Numbered from the stretch's first letter, positions 43,711 to 52,334 are shown. The stretch is DNA of 64,000 nucleotides from Clostridiales bacterium (GCA_022800315.1 JAAWQC010000004.1:31057-95056), one strand, 5' to 3'. Notes: generated from the letters alone by a model not told the origin. Program-made: numbers and translations.

Positions 43711-43739
43711 ACTATAACACCGATCCGGGCCGCTGTCAA
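43711..43739 (-). promoter_or_regulatory. Promoter of ileS
   Basis: TTGACA, 17 bp and TATAGT on the minus strand, placed directly ahead of the T-box leader and overlapping the end of the FeoB-associated gene region. Confidence 0.82.
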
Positions 43740-43745
43740 ATACCT

Positions 43746-43955
43746 TTATCGGGCCTCCTCCCGATCTTTCGGCGCCGGCACGGAGGTGCCGCTTTCCGGT
43801 TTTCCTTTCGAACAGGCGGTACAGTGACCGCAGGAAGCGCAGCGGTCACAGTTCCCTTTGTGTTTTACCGCCCGCCAGATGGTGACGCCGATCACAGCCG
43901 CCAGTGACACACAGATCAGGATGGTAGCGCCATGGTCCATTAAAAACGCGATCAC
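43746..43955 (-). CDS. FeoB-associated Cys-rich membrane protein
   Basis: The 69-residue protein has one N-terminal membrane helix (ATILICVSLAAVIGVTIW) followed by the cysteine segment CDRCASCGHCTAC and a polar tail, as in the FeoB-associated Cys-rich family usually encoded beside ferrous-iron transporters. No feoA or feoB is present in this window. A DtxR-like palindrome sits just past its promoter, consistent with iron or manganese control. Its role in iron uptake is not understood. Confidence 0.85.
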   Translation of the reverse strand: MIAFLMDHGATILICVSLAAVIGVTIWRAVKHKGNCDRCASCGHCTACSKGKPESGTSVPAPKDREEAR

Positions 43956-43982
43956 AGATTTCTTCCTTTCAGACGTCGATTT

Positions 43983-44000
43983 TATTAGCCAAAGCTAACC
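43983..44000. promoter_or_regulatory. DtxR/IdeR-like metal regulator box
   Basis: TTAGC-CAAA-GCTAA is an inverted repeat close to the half-sites of the DtxR-family box (TTAGG...CCTAA). It covers about +6 to +20 of the predicted transcript. Confidence 0.5.
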
Positions 44001-44010
44001 CTCTGCCATC

Positions 44011-44039
44011 AGTGTAGCCCGCTGCCAGCAATCTGTCAA
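44011..44039 (-). promoter_or_regulatory. Promoter of the FeoB-associated gene
   Basis: TTGACA, 17 bp and TACACT on the minus strand. Confidence 0.75.
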
Positions 44040-44072
44040 GGGGCCGCCCCGGCGGGCAGCCCCCTGTCAATG

Positions 44073-45047
44073 TCAGGCGGCGGCTTTATCGGTGACGGGA
44101 GCCAGCGTTATGGTCGGCGCCGTCGGCTGTGGCAGATAGTCCTGCAGGGTCTCCCAGGCGACCTGCTGAAGCCTGCCGGCGATTTCCGCCCCGCGGTCTC
44201 CGTACTTTTTCAGCTCGTTACCGGCCAGCGAATAATCCGCCCCCTCCGCGCTCTCCCCGAACAGAGTGGAATACAGGGTGCACGCGGTCAGATAGCCGCC
44301 CAGCATGTTGGGATGCAGCTGATCCCCCTGATAAAAACGCAGGAGGGGATCCCGCTCGTTCGCCGTTACCCATGCGGGCCCGCTGGGCATGATCGGCGCC
44401 TGAATATCCCGCGATACCTGCAGGTAGGCGCCGGTCAGCTCATCCTGCCGCCAGGCCTGCGCGATTCCGTTCTCATCGCTGCTGCGGCTGGTGATATACA
44501 GCACCGGCACAGCGCCGCCAAGCGAGACGGCATCGGCAAAAAGCCCGGCGTATTTCCGAAAGTTATCGTAGTCAGCTACCGGCGGCAGGCCGTGCTCCTG
44601 CAGGATGACGTAGTCGTAGCGATGCTCCTGGAAATAGCGGGGGGACAGCCTGTTCCAGTGCATCTCCAGGGTATAATCGGGGTAGGCCAGCAATTCACAC
44701 CAGACGCTTTTCCCCTTGCTGCGCGCAATGGCCTCGAGCTGTTCGGGCAGCTTGGGCTCATAGGTCAGGCTGTTGCCGATAAACAGGATTTTCACCGTAT
44801 CGGGCGAAAGGGACGGCTGCGTTGTTTTTGTTGTTGGCGTGGTTGTCGCGGCCGGTTTTTTTGAGGTAGTCGCCGCGGCTGTGCCGTCTGTTGTCGGTTC
44901 CGCCGACGTGTCGGTGTCCGCAGCGGAGGAAGAGGCAGTGACTTCCGATTGGTCCGGTATCCCGCCCTCGATGTTCGATACCTCGCAGGAACACAACCCG
45001 AATACCGCCAGCAGGCAGGACAGGAGGATTGACGCCGCTTTTTTCAC
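44073..45047 (-). CDS. SGNH-hydrolase-type lipoprotein
   Basis: The protein has a lipoprotein signal (KKAASILLSCLLAVFGLCSC), then a ~65-residue Ser/Thr/Ala-rich linker, then an SGNH-like domain of ~230 residues: ILFIGNSLTYEPKLP carries the nucleophile Ser, LQEHGLPPV follows, and DQLHPNMLGGYLTA carries the Asp/His pair. It resembles DUF4886-type surface hydrolases, which may act on polysaccharide esters. GTG 45047 was chosen to give a normal MKK lipoprotein start; GTG 45056 is the alternative. It stands alone on the minus strand. Confidence 0.8.
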   Translation of the reverse strand: MKKAASILLSCLLAVFGLCSCEVSNIEGGIPDQSEVTASSSAADTDTSAEPTTDGTAAATTSKKPAATTTPTTKTTQPSLSPDTVKILFIGNSLTYEPKLPEQLEAIARSKGKSVWCELLAYPDYTLEMHWNRLSPRYFQEHRYDYVILQEHGLPPVADYDNFRKYAGLFADAVSLGGAVPVLYITSRSSDENGIAQAWRQDELTGAYLQVSRDIQAPIMPSGPAWVTANERDPLLRFYQGDQLHPNMLGGYLTACTLYSTLFGESAEGADYSLAGNELKKYGDRGAEIAGRLQQVAWETLQDYLPQPTAPTITLAPVTDKAAA

Positions 45048-45166
45048 ATCTCTCACTCTTTCGTTCTTTTTTTACAGTATACCGTAAAGAACTTTTTCGG
45101 ATATTCCGCAGGTGATTAATCCCTCGTATGAACATTGTATTGTTCCATAAAACCGCTGAATCGGTG

Positions 45167-45206
45167 CGAAAACAGGCGGTGCCTATTGAGGCGCCGCCTG
45201 TTTTCT
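45167..45206. terminator. Terminator after the DUF2087 regulator
   Basis: GAAAACAGGCGG pairs with CCGCCTGTTTTC, with a second GCCT/AGGC step inside, just past the stop of the minus-strand regulator gene. Confidence 0.85.
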
Positions 45207-45214
45207 GTTCCTGT

Positions 45215-45982
45215 TCAGTTTTTGACCCAATATCGGCTGCAGTCCCGGGTGCGGTCGAGGAATCCATACTCGATCAGGTAGCGGCGCAGGGTGACATAAT
45301 CGTCGTAAATTTCACCCAATATGCCATTGACCTCTTTTTCGCTGTATTCGCGTCCAGCCTCAAACTCCTCGGATATGCGGTTCAGGATGACCAGCTTTTT
45401 CTTCTGCTTGGGTGGAAAATGGGTCAGCCGCAGGGGTGCCAGGCTGTCAAAGGCATTGTGCAGGATGCGGTCCCGCTCCGGCGGAGTGACGATATAGCGG
45501 TCGTCCACCATGCGGGCGCCGGCGTGCACCGGCATCAGCTCATCCTCCGCCGGCTGGCGGCCTTCGGCGGCCAGCTCATATACCGCCAGATACATCCGCG
45601 CCTGTTTTTCCTTTTCGCGGAACATGAATTTCTGATGGCGGACGGTGGAGGGGCTTACCTCCAGCTGCTCGGCTATCTCTTTGTCGGACAGGCCGTCATG
45701 CATCAGGCGCAGCAGGGTTTTCTGATGATCGGTAAAGGCCGCGTATTTGCTGTCGGAGGACAGCAGCGCCTCCAGCCGGCTGCCGTGTTCCCGCTCCCGG
45801 TGCAGGCGGACCGCCCGGCAGGCCTCAAAATATCGGCCGTCCAGCAGATAAACCTCTCCCTTTTCAAATACTGCGCCGCAGTCGGAGCAGATATAGCGCC
45901 CCGTCTCGTCATCACAGGTATATCCGTTTTTAATCGCGTCGATAGCGGCATTCCGCTCTGTCGTATGGTTTGTGGCTTTCAT
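45215..45982 (-). CDS. HTH regulator with DUF2087 domain
   Basis: The 255-residue protein has an N-terminal zinc-knuckle-like region (YICSDCGAVFEKGE), a LuxR-type helix-turn-helix at ~95-125 (LSDKEIAEQLEVSPSTVRHQ), and a C-terminal DUF2087 domain (VILNRISEEFEAGREYSEKEV to DCSRYWV). DUF2087 proteins in Clostridia are regarded as transcription regulators. The track ORF reads 70 codons too far upstream; ATG 45982 follows AAGGAGATG. It has its own strong promoter and terminator. The target genes are unknown. Confidence 0.83.
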   Translation of the reverse strand: MKATNHTTERNAAIDAIKNGYTCDDETGRYICSDCGAVFEKGEVYLLDGRYFEACRAVRLHREREHGSRLEALLSSDSKYAAFTDHQKTLLRLMHDGLSDKEIAEQLEVSPSTVRHQKFMFREKEKQARMYLAVYELAAEGRQPAEDELMPVHAGARMVDDRYIVTPPERDRILHNAFDSLAPLRLTHFPPKQKKKLVILNRISEEFEAGREYSEKEVNGILGEIYDDYVTLRRYLIEYGFLDRTRDCSRYWVKN

Positions 45983-46007
45983 GCATTCATCTCCTTCGAA
46001 TAAACAC

Positions 46008-46036
46008 ATTCTACAGTCATTTATAATATATGTCAA
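46008..46036 (-). promoter_or_regulatory. Promoter of the DUF2087 regulator
   Basis: TTGACA, 17 bp and TAGAAT on the minus strand in AT-rich DNA. Confidence 0.8.
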
Positions 46037-46128
46037 CACTGTTTTAAAAATACCTATGCAATAATAAACATATTGTAAATTTGTTTGCTCAACACGCTGA
46101 CGGCGAGTAAGTTGATCCATGATTGGCG

Positions 46129-46158
46129 AAACGGCGGAGCCGCAAGGCTCCGCCGTTT
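46129..46158 (-). terminator. Terminator of the phosphorelay operon
   Basis: AAACGGCGGAGCC-GCAA-GGCTCCGCCGTTT, 25 bp past the hybrid kinase stop. Confidence 0.88.
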
Positions 46159-46182
46159 CAAGAATCGGTATTGATTTTCCGC

Positions 46183-48798
46183 TTACAGGCACTGCGCCAG
46201 CACTTTACAGAGCTGGTCGGCATCCAGCGGCTTACTGACATGGGCGTTCATTCCCGCAGCCAGCGCCGCCGCGATATCGTCGCTGAAGGCGTTCGCCGTG
46301 GTAGCGACGATCGGTATGGTGGATGCCAGCGGATGGCTGGACCTCCGGATCTGTCGGGCTGCCTCATACCCGTCCATTACCGGCATCTGAATGTCCATCA
46401 GAATAGCGTCGAATTCGCCGGGATCAGAAATCAGGAACCGCTCAACCGCTTCTCTGCCGTTGACGGCGCAGACCACCTCCGCCCCGTTCATAGAAAGCAG
46501 CTCCTGGGCCACTTCCCGGTTCAGCTCATTATCCTCCGCCATCAGCAGTCGTTTGCCCGCCAGCGGTTTGCCATCTTCAGGGGAAACGACGGCAAGGGCC
46601 CTTCCCTTTTGTTCAAGAGCGGATTTAATCGCTGTATAAATCGACGTACGATACAAGGGCTTCGGGAGGAAGCCGTTGACACCGGCAGCCAGTGCTTCCT
46701 CCTCGATGGCGGAGCAATCGTAGGACGAAATCATAACGATGGGGATATCCGGCCCCACACAGGCGCGGATGCGGCGCGTCGCCTCGATGCCGTCCATATC
46801 GGGCATTTTCCAGTCGATGAGGCAAAAATCGAAGTCCTCGCCTGTCCGGTGAGTGTCGGCGACACGTGCCACCGCCTCTTTGCCGGACAGGACCCATTCG
46901 GTTCCAATTTTGATTTTCTCCAGCAGCAGGGCGGTCTGTTCACAAACGGCCTGTTCATCGTCCACCACCAGAGCGCGAAGGGCCTGCCGGCCAAAATCTG
47001 GCGCCGGTTCCTCCTCTCCCTTTTCAAAGGGTAAATCAACGATGCAGGTGGTACCCACCCCCGGTTCGCTCTGAATTTCGATTCGGCCGCTCATCAACGT
47101 CACCAGATTTTTGGTGATGGACATCCCTAGGCCGGTTCCGCCGAAGCGGCCCGCAATGGTTGCGTCCGCCTGCTCAAAGGGCTTGAATATCTTGTCGAGC
47201 GCTTCCGGCTTCATACCGATACCAGTATCCGAGAGCACGAAACGCAGGGTATCCAGCGCCCCTCTGGTGATGATACGGGAGACTTTCAGCGATATTTTGC
47301 CGCCGGAACCGGTAAATTTAACCGCGTTGGAACTCAGATTGAGCAGTATCTGATTCAGACGCAGCGCGTCGCCCCGGAACAGGGTATGCTCACCGAACCC
47401 TTCCATAGTTTCCTCAAACTCGATCCCCTTGGCTTTCGCCTGCGGATATACGGTAGAGACGAAACTGTTGACTACCTCGAAAATATCGAAAGGCTCGTTC
47501 TGCAGCAGCAGCTTGTTGCTTTCTATTTTGGACATATCCAGGATGTCGTTGACTAGCATGAGCAGGTGCTTGGAAGAAAAGTTGATTTTAGTCAGGCAGT
47601 CTCCCACCTTGACGGCATTGTCAATGGAAGCGCCCGCGATGGTGGTCATGCCGATGATGGCATTGAGAGGTGTGCGTATTTCGTGGCTCATGCGAGAGAG
47701 GAAATCGCTTTTAGCCCTGTTGGCCTTCTCCGCGTTCAGCATGGCGTCCCGCAGGGCCTGCTGGGATCGCAATTCATCGGTACGATCGGTGAAGACCACG
47801 ATACGCTGGGCGGTTTTCCCGCCGATGGTCTGATAAATACGCACCGAAAGAAAACGCTCCGCACCGGCTGGGGTGGTATAGGAGGCCACCTTCTCATAGG
47901 GGAAGGCCAGCTGCGGGTCCCGCAGGGATGTCTGTATGTCTTTCCTGTCCTGCGCCTCAAATCCGCTGTATATCGCCGCCGCGTCGGCCTCGTCATCCGG
48001 TATTCCCAGCACCCGCGGTATATTCAGCGCTGCGTAGCGGATAGAACCGTCCGCCGCGTCGCAGATGACATAGGCGTCATCGATACTCAGCGACAGGCTG
48101 TCGAACAGCTCGTTGCGGTAGATCAGCTCCCTCCTCTGCCGATGGAGTACGTATTGTGTCAGCAGAAGCCCGCCGATCATGAGGCTCATCAGCACCATCG
48201 AACCAATCAGGGTATACCTGCGCAGCGCATCCGCCGTATTGCTGTAATTGACTTTTCGCTCCTGCGCCACCACCCTGATGCGAACGGCATCCTCCGTCGC
48301 CTGCGTATACAGCGGATAGAGATACCGCACTTCATATTCCTCGATCAGCTCCGATGTCGAATCCTCCAGAGCGGCATACGCCAGATAACGATTCTGCTCG
48401 TCCCCCAGTCGGTTGAGCGTTGTTTCCAGTTTTTCCACATCCGCCGATGGTCCCAGATACAGCTCCCGAATGCGGCCAAGCGATACGTCTGACTGCTGGT
48501 ACAGCGCCCCCAGCGCCTCTTCGACAATCGCCGCATCCTCCGGGCTGTTGTGGGTCAGCAGCCGTTCGGTGTGGATTTTCATCTCGGAGACGAATTGCCG
48601 TACGTTTCCCGTCTCGATCACCACCTCAAAGGGATGGTTCAAAATGATGTCAGTCTGTTCCGCCAGCTTATTGGAGCTGTAGAGGGTAACAGCCAGATAG
48701 ATCAGCATCAGCAGGATCAGCAGGGTAGTGCTGACAATGCTCAGTCTGGTCGCGGTTATTTTGGACCGAATGGTGACACTACGATTCCGTTTCTGCAT
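46183..48798 (-). CDS. Hybrid sensor histidine kinase with two receiver domains
   Basis: The 871-residue protein has two membrane helices (~20-40 and ~200-220) enclosing a helical sensor region of ~150 residues, a PAS-like domain, the phospho-acceptor motif SHEIRTPLNAI, an ATPase domain (LSSNAVKFTGSGG, DTGIGM, GTGLGMSI), and two receiver domains (LIDWKMPDMDG and LMDIQMPVMDG with phospho-acceptor Asp). It has no Hpt domain of its own, and a separate Hpt protein is encoded in the same unit. The track start is too early; ATG 48798 follows AAGAACGGGA. The signal is unknown. Confidence 0.92.
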   Translation of the reverse strand: MQKRNRSVTIRSKITATRLSIVSTTLLILLMLIYLAVTLYSSNKLAEQTDIILNHPFEVVIETGNVRQFVSEMKIHTERLLTHNSPEDAAIVEEALGALYQQSDVSLGRIRELYLGPSADVEKLETTLNRLGDEQNRYLAYAALEDSTSELIEEYEVRYLYPLYTQATEDAVRIRVVAQERKVNYSNTADALRRYTLIGSMVLMSLMIGGLLLTQYVLHRQRRELIYRNELFDSLSLSIDDAYVICDAADGSIRYAALNIPRVLGIPDDEADAAAIYSGFEAQDRKDIQTSLRDPQLAFPYEKVASYTTPAGAERFLSVRIYQTIGGKTAQRIVVFTDRTDELRSQQALRDAMLNAEKANRAKSDFLSRMSHEIRTPLNAIIGMTTIAGASIDNAVKVGDCLTKINFSSKHLLMLVNDILDMSKIESNKLLLQNEPFDIFEVVNSFVSTVYPQAKAKGIEFEETMEGFGEHTLFRGDALRLNQILLNLSSNAVKFTGSGGKISLKVSRIITRGALDTLRFVLSDTGIGMKPEALDKIFKPFEQADATIAGRFGGTGLGMSITKNLVTLMSGRIEIQSEPGVGTTCIVDLPFEKGEEEPAPDFGRQALRALVVDDEQAVCEQTALLLEKIKIGTEWVLSGKEAVARVADTHRTGEDFDFCLIDWKMPDMDGIEATRRIRACVGPDIPIVMISSYDCSAIEEEALAAGVNGFLPKPLYRTSIYTAIKSALEQKGRALAVVSPEDGKPLAGKRLLMAEDNELNREVAQELLSMNGAEVVCAVNGREAVERFLISDPGEFDAILMDIQMPVMDGYEAARQIRRSSHPLASTIPIVATTANAFSDDIAAALAAGMNAHVSKPLDADQLCKVLAQCL

Positions 48799-48842
48799 TC
48801 CCGTTCTTCTTTCTGCTGTAAATTTCACAAGCGGCCGGCCAT

Positions 48843-50939
48843 TCAAACCGTTTTGTTCAGGTGTCCCCCGTCGGCAGAGTCGCTGTCCAGCTCATGATCC
48901 ATCGGGGAAAGAACCGACAGATACTCCTGCATGGAGGCATTGTAAAAACGGTATTGCTGTTTCCCGTTCTTTTTGGCCGCGTACAGCGCCTGGTCGGCAC
49001 TGCGGAACAGCGTTTCGTAATCCGCACCGTCCTGCGGAAAAAAGGCGATGCCCATACTGAGCGATATGGTGAAGCCCCGATAACAATCGGTCAGTGCCTG
49101 ATAATAGTGATCGACCATCGGTCCGATCCCTTCCTCAACCGCAGAGAAAATCAAAAATTCATCGCCGCCCATCCGTGCCGCGATATCCTGGCTGCTTATG
49201 CTGTCCAGCACCTTGGACGCTACGTATTTCAGCACCTCGTCGCCAAACAGATGGCCATAACGGTCGTTGGCGGACTTGAAGTCGTCCAGATCGAACAGCA
49301 GCATGGCGTGGGTCTTCCCCTTCGCCGAGTCAAGCACCGCTTCGATCATCTCCCGCGCAGCCATGTGGTTGTGCAGCTTGGTCAGGGAATCCTGCACGGC
49401 AAGCCGCCGGAACGTATCCAGCTCCTCGAGTTCGTCGTGGATATCGAGCAGCTTGCCAATGGTACCGGTCATCTCCGTCACTTCTTCACCCACCCACAGG
49501 GGACGGGCCACCACCTTAAACCGGCGCTCCTGACCATGGACCTGCAGCAGATAGGTCCGATTTACCACCGGATTGGCCGGTGTGGCCTGGCGAAGGCGCT
49601 GGTGCAGATCGAGATAATCCTCCGCGGATATCACCTGATGCAGCACCTCGTTTTCGAGGGGATGGACAATGAGTTCCGGAAGTCCCAGCTGATTCGCTCC
49701 CCATTCGGACAGGGACAAAATTTCGGTATGTTCGTTATACTCGAACTGGATCTCCTTCGACATGGAGGCGAAGAACTGATATTTGACCCGCTCCTGCTCC
49801 AGCAGCGCCAGGGTGCGGCTGGACACCTGACCACCAGCCAGCAGCTGATTGGTGAGGTTCTGGGTTTCGGTCTGGAAAAGCTGATTTTCCGAATGCTCGG
49901 TCAGCTTATCCAGCAAGTGCGGCCCCACCTCGGCCAGGCATTGCAGCAGCAGCGGGTTGAAGGCGCCGCATTCGCCGTCCATGATCATTTTCATGGCGGT
50001 ATCGTGGGGATACGCCGGTTTGTACACCCGTACGTTGGTCAGGGCGTCGTAAACGTCGGCCAGCGCCACCACCTGTGCGGCGATCGGGATTTCCTCTCCC
50101 TTCAGCCCGTCGGGATACCCCAGTCCGTCGTATCGCTCATGGTGCCAGCGGCAGATGTCGTGGGCAATCTGCATCATCTTTTCATTTTTATGGTTAGGTG
50201 CGTTTTCCAGTATCTGCGCGCCGATCGCGCTGTGGGTTTTCATGATGTCAAATTCCGCGGCAGTCAGCCGGCCGGCCTTGTTCAGTATGTCCTCGGGGAT
50301 GGATATCTTGCCGATATCGTGCAGGGCGGAAGCATTGACGATCAGGGCGATTTGTGAAGGAGTCATGGCATACCGGTCGGTCATCTGCACCAGCCGGCGG
50401 AGCAGCAGCTCGGTGATCGTCCGGATATGCAGTACGTGCAGCCCGCTCTCCCCGTTGCGGAACTCCACGATATTGCTCAAAATCTCGACCATCAGGTAGT
50501 TGCTTTTTTCTTTTTCCAATATCTGTTCCGCCACCATGCCCTCCAGCATTTTCTGCTTGGCATAGAGGATAATCGTGTTTTTGACCCGCCGCTGGACGGT
50601 CTTTTCGTCGAAGGGCCGGCTGATATAATCGGTAGCACCCAGATCATAGGCCTGGTCGATATAGTTGGAGGAGGTTTCCGCCGAAATCGTGATGACGGGT
50701 ATGCTGTCGATCCACCCGCTTCGTTTCATGATGGACAGCACTTCAAAGCCGTCCATCACCGGCATCATGATGTCCAGCAGCACCAGCGCGATTTCACTGT
50801 GGAACTTATCCAGAAGGGCGACCGCCTCCATACCATTGGACGCTTCCCGTATCGTATACTGAGAGGCGAGCATATCCGACAGCAGGGAACGGTTGATTTC
50901 CGTATCGTCCACAATCAATATGGTATATTGTTTATCCAA
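48843..50939 (-). CDS. Response regulator with HD-GYP and GGDEF output domains
   Basis: The 698-residue protein has an N-terminal receiver domain (LIVDDTEINRSLL, LLDIMMPVMDG), an HD-GYP phosphodiesterase domain (ASALHDIGKISIPEDIL, HHERYDGLGYPDGLKGEEIP), a PAS-like stretch at ~405-515, and a diguanylate cyclase domain with intact MGGDEF. No RxxD inhibitory site is visible before GGDEF. It could both make and break cyclic-di-GMP, switched by phosphorylation. The start is TTG. It lies between hpt and the hybrid kinase in one unit. Confidence 0.92.
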   Translation of the reverse strand: MDKQYTILIVDDTEINRSLLSDMLASQYTIREASNGMEAVALLDKFHSEIALVLLDIMMPVMDGFEVLSIMKRSGWIDSIPVITISAETSSNYIDQAYDLGATDYISRPFDEKTVQRRVKNTIILYAKQKMLEGMVAEQILEKEKSNYLMVEILSNIVEFRNGESGLHVLHIRTITELLLRRLVQMTDRYAMTPSQIALIVNASALHDIGKISIPEDILNKAGRLTAAEFDIMKTHSAIGAQILENAPNHKNEKMMQIAHDICRWHHERYDGLGYPDGLKGEEIPIAAQVVALADVYDALTNVRVYKPAYPHDTAMKMIMDGECGAFNPLLLQCLAEVGPHLLDKLTEHSENQLFQTETQNLTNQLLAGGQVSSRTLALLEQERVKYQFFASMSKEIQFEYNEHTEILSLSEWGANQLGLPELIVHPLENEVLHQVISAEDYLDLHQRLRQATPANPVVNRTYLLQVHGQERRFKVVARPLWVGEEVTEMTGTIGKLLDIHDELEELDTFRRLAVQDSLTKLHNHMAAREMIEAVLDSAKGKTHAMLLFDLDDFKSANDRYGHLFGDEVLKYVASKVLDSISSQDIAARMGGDEFLIFSAVEEGIGPMVDHYYQALTDCYRGFTISLSMGIAFFPQDGADYETLFRSADQALYAAKKNGKQQYRFYNASMQEYLSVLSPMDHELDSDSADGGHLNKTV

Positions 50940-50975
50940 TCCCCAACACTTCCTTCGTTTGCCCCGGAGCCGTCA

Positions 50976-51326
50976 TCAATCCAGCTTCTCAATAGCCTCT
51001 ATGGCTGTATGGTAATCCTGCTCCAACGCCTCAAACAGAGCGGCAGTATCCTTGCCGGCCTGGCCGGAGCGGAGATTTTCGGTGAGCGCACTGCTTGACT
51101 CCATCAGCCGGGTGAGTCCCATATTCATACAGATGCCCTTAAGGGAATGGGAAGCCCGGAAGGCCTCCTCGTAATGTTCCGCCGCCAGCGCGTTTTTCAG
51201 CGTGACAAAACTTTGATCCCGCGCCAGCATCCGCAGAAATCGGATGATCCGCTCTTCCGACACAAGCCGGCGCAAAATATCGTCGTAATCCGCTCCCATA
51301 GCGCTGTAGCATTCTCTGAGATTCAT
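50976..51326 (-). CDS. Stand-alone Hpt phosphotransfer protein
   Basis: The 116-residue protein is a four-helix Hpt domain with the phospho-accepting histidine in FRASHSLKGICMNMG at about residue 60. It would pass phosphate from the hybrid kinase receiver to the HD-GYP/GGDEF regulator encoded 36 bp downstream. The track start is 30 codons too early; ATG 51326 follows GGGAGGAAA. It is the first gene of the operon and has a ~220-nt leader. Confidence 0.88.
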   Translation of the reverse strand: MNLRECYSAMGADYDDILRRLVSEERIIRFLRMLARDQSFVTLKNALAAEHYEEAFRASHSLKGICMNMGLTRLMESSSALTENLRSGQAGKDTAALFEALEQDYHTAIEAIEKLD

Positions 51327-51554
51327 CGTTTTCCTCCCTTCGGCAAACTCCCTGATCTTATGTATATGAGGTTCCGCTCTTTCCTTCGGCTGCTTTGCGT
51401 TACAGGCGCTCCCCATTTTTCATTAAGATGCAATCGGGGGCGCCGCCGCTGTCATTCACCGTTTTTTCCTGTTAAAGCATACAGGAAGGGGATTCAGATC
51501 CATTCGGCGGTATGCCGTGAAATCCATCAAATAATCGTTTATATAATCGGATTT

Positions 51555-51584
51555 AGTATAGCATCCCCCAAAGCATTATGCAAA
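51555..51584 (-). promoter_or_regulatory. Promoter of the phosphorelay operon
   Basis: TTTGCA, 18 bp and TATACT on the minus strand. Confidence 0.6.
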
Positions 51585-51704
51585 CACTATTCCCTTCCCG
51601 GACAGCCCTTTTATCCGGTTATCCGATTGTGTTAGGTTGGCAGACCGCATCTTCATTATAGCAAAAGGAGTTTTTATTACTTCCTCTTCGCTTAAGCTCT
51701 TTTG

Positions 51705-51730
51705 AACCACTCGCCTCGCGAGTGGTTTTT
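51705..51730 (+). terminator. Orphan plus-strand terminator
   Basis: AACCACTCGC-CTC-GCGAGTGGTT followed by TTTCT on the plus strand. No plus-strand gene lies upstream within 500 bp. Confidence 0.75.
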
Positions 51731-51735
51731 CTATA

Positions 51736-51773
51736 CAAAAAACCTGGTACCCGTGTCGACGGTTACCAGGTTT
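51736..51773 (-). terminator. Terminator of the amidase-domain gene
   Basis: On the minus strand AAACCTGGTAACC pairs imperfectly with GGGTACCAGGTTT and is followed by TTTTGT. Confidence 0.85.
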
Positions 51774-51818
51774 GGGGTTCATCGTGTACAGGCGGGGGCT
51801 CCAGCCGTTAACCCGACC

Positions 51819-52304
51819 TTACCAGTTGCGCACCCCGAGGATATGGAGATAACGGGCCTGATCGTATTCATAGGTACTCAACGGGCGCATATATGCGTCA
51901 AACGTATGCGCCGCCACATAAATTTCATCGTCCGATATCGCCACGATCACCGGGCTGTGATAAAACGTGCCGTCAGCCCGGCCCAGCTGGATGATGTCCC
52001 CCGGTTCCACCGCCGACGCGTCGACTTCCTGCGCAAAGGGGCCGACCCCTTTATTCCCCGTCAGAAAATTGTATAGATAGGGAACGCCGGTCCAGGACGC
52101 GGTGCGTTTGGAACTGCTGTAGTAGTACCAGCCGTAAATCTGAGTAGGGTTCATCACTCCGCTGCCGGCATACAGGCACTGGGAAGCGAAGTTGGTGCAG
52201 TCGCCCCCCAGATTATCAAAATTTAAGTAAGCCGGGTTGCGCTTCATTGCCCATTCCCTGGCATAGGCAAGGGCTTTTTCGCGATTGTAGGCAAACATTT
52301 TCAC
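51819..52304 (-). CDS. Amidase-domain protein (Amidase_6-like)
   Basis: The 161-residue protein matches the putative amidase domain of Clostridia: FAYNREKALAYAREWAMKRN at the start, then the catalytic-cysteine segment GGDCTNFASQCLYAGSGVM and a later histidine in GTFYHSPVIVAI. The papain-like Cys/His pair suggests cleavage of amide bonds in peptidoglycan or peptides. No signal peptide is visible, which is odd for a cell-wall enzyme. The GTG start is behind GGGGGA, which lies in the loop of a hairpin; ATG 52298 is an alternative. Confidence 0.82.
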   Translation of the reverse strand: MKMFAYNREKALAYAREWAMKRNPAYLNFDNLGGDCTNFASQCLYAGSGVMNPTQIYGWYYYSSSKRTASWTGVPYLYNFLTGNKGVGPFAQEVDASAVEPGDIIQLGRADGTFYHSPVIVAISDDEIYVAAHTFDAYMRPLSTYEYDQARYLHILGVRNW

Positions 52305-52305
52305 T

Positions 52306-52334
52306 CTAGTACCATCCCCCTTGTATGGTACCAG
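52306..52334 (-). promoter_or_regulatory. Hairpin presenting the ribosome site of the amidase gene
   Basis: CTGGTACCAT and ATGGTACTAG (10 bp, one mismatch) enclose ACAAGGGGG, the only ribosome-site candidate. The structure ends two bases before the GTG start codon. Confidence 0.55.

Larger units (their letters stand above)
51327..51818. other. Leader of the phosphorelay operon and intergenic region
   Basis: The 492-bp stretch has no gene. It contains the ~220-nt leader of hpt, its promoter, an orphan plus-strand terminator and the terminator of the amidase gene. ACGCAAAGC in the leader recalls part of a cyclic-di-GMP riboswitch, but the remaining consensus was not found. Confidence 0.6.

Noticed and set aside
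51327-51548. Cyclic-di-GMP riboswitch in the phosphorelay leader (ACGCAAAGC present)
   Set aside because: The upstream GGCAAACC-type segment and tetraloop-receptor parts of the known motif could not be found.
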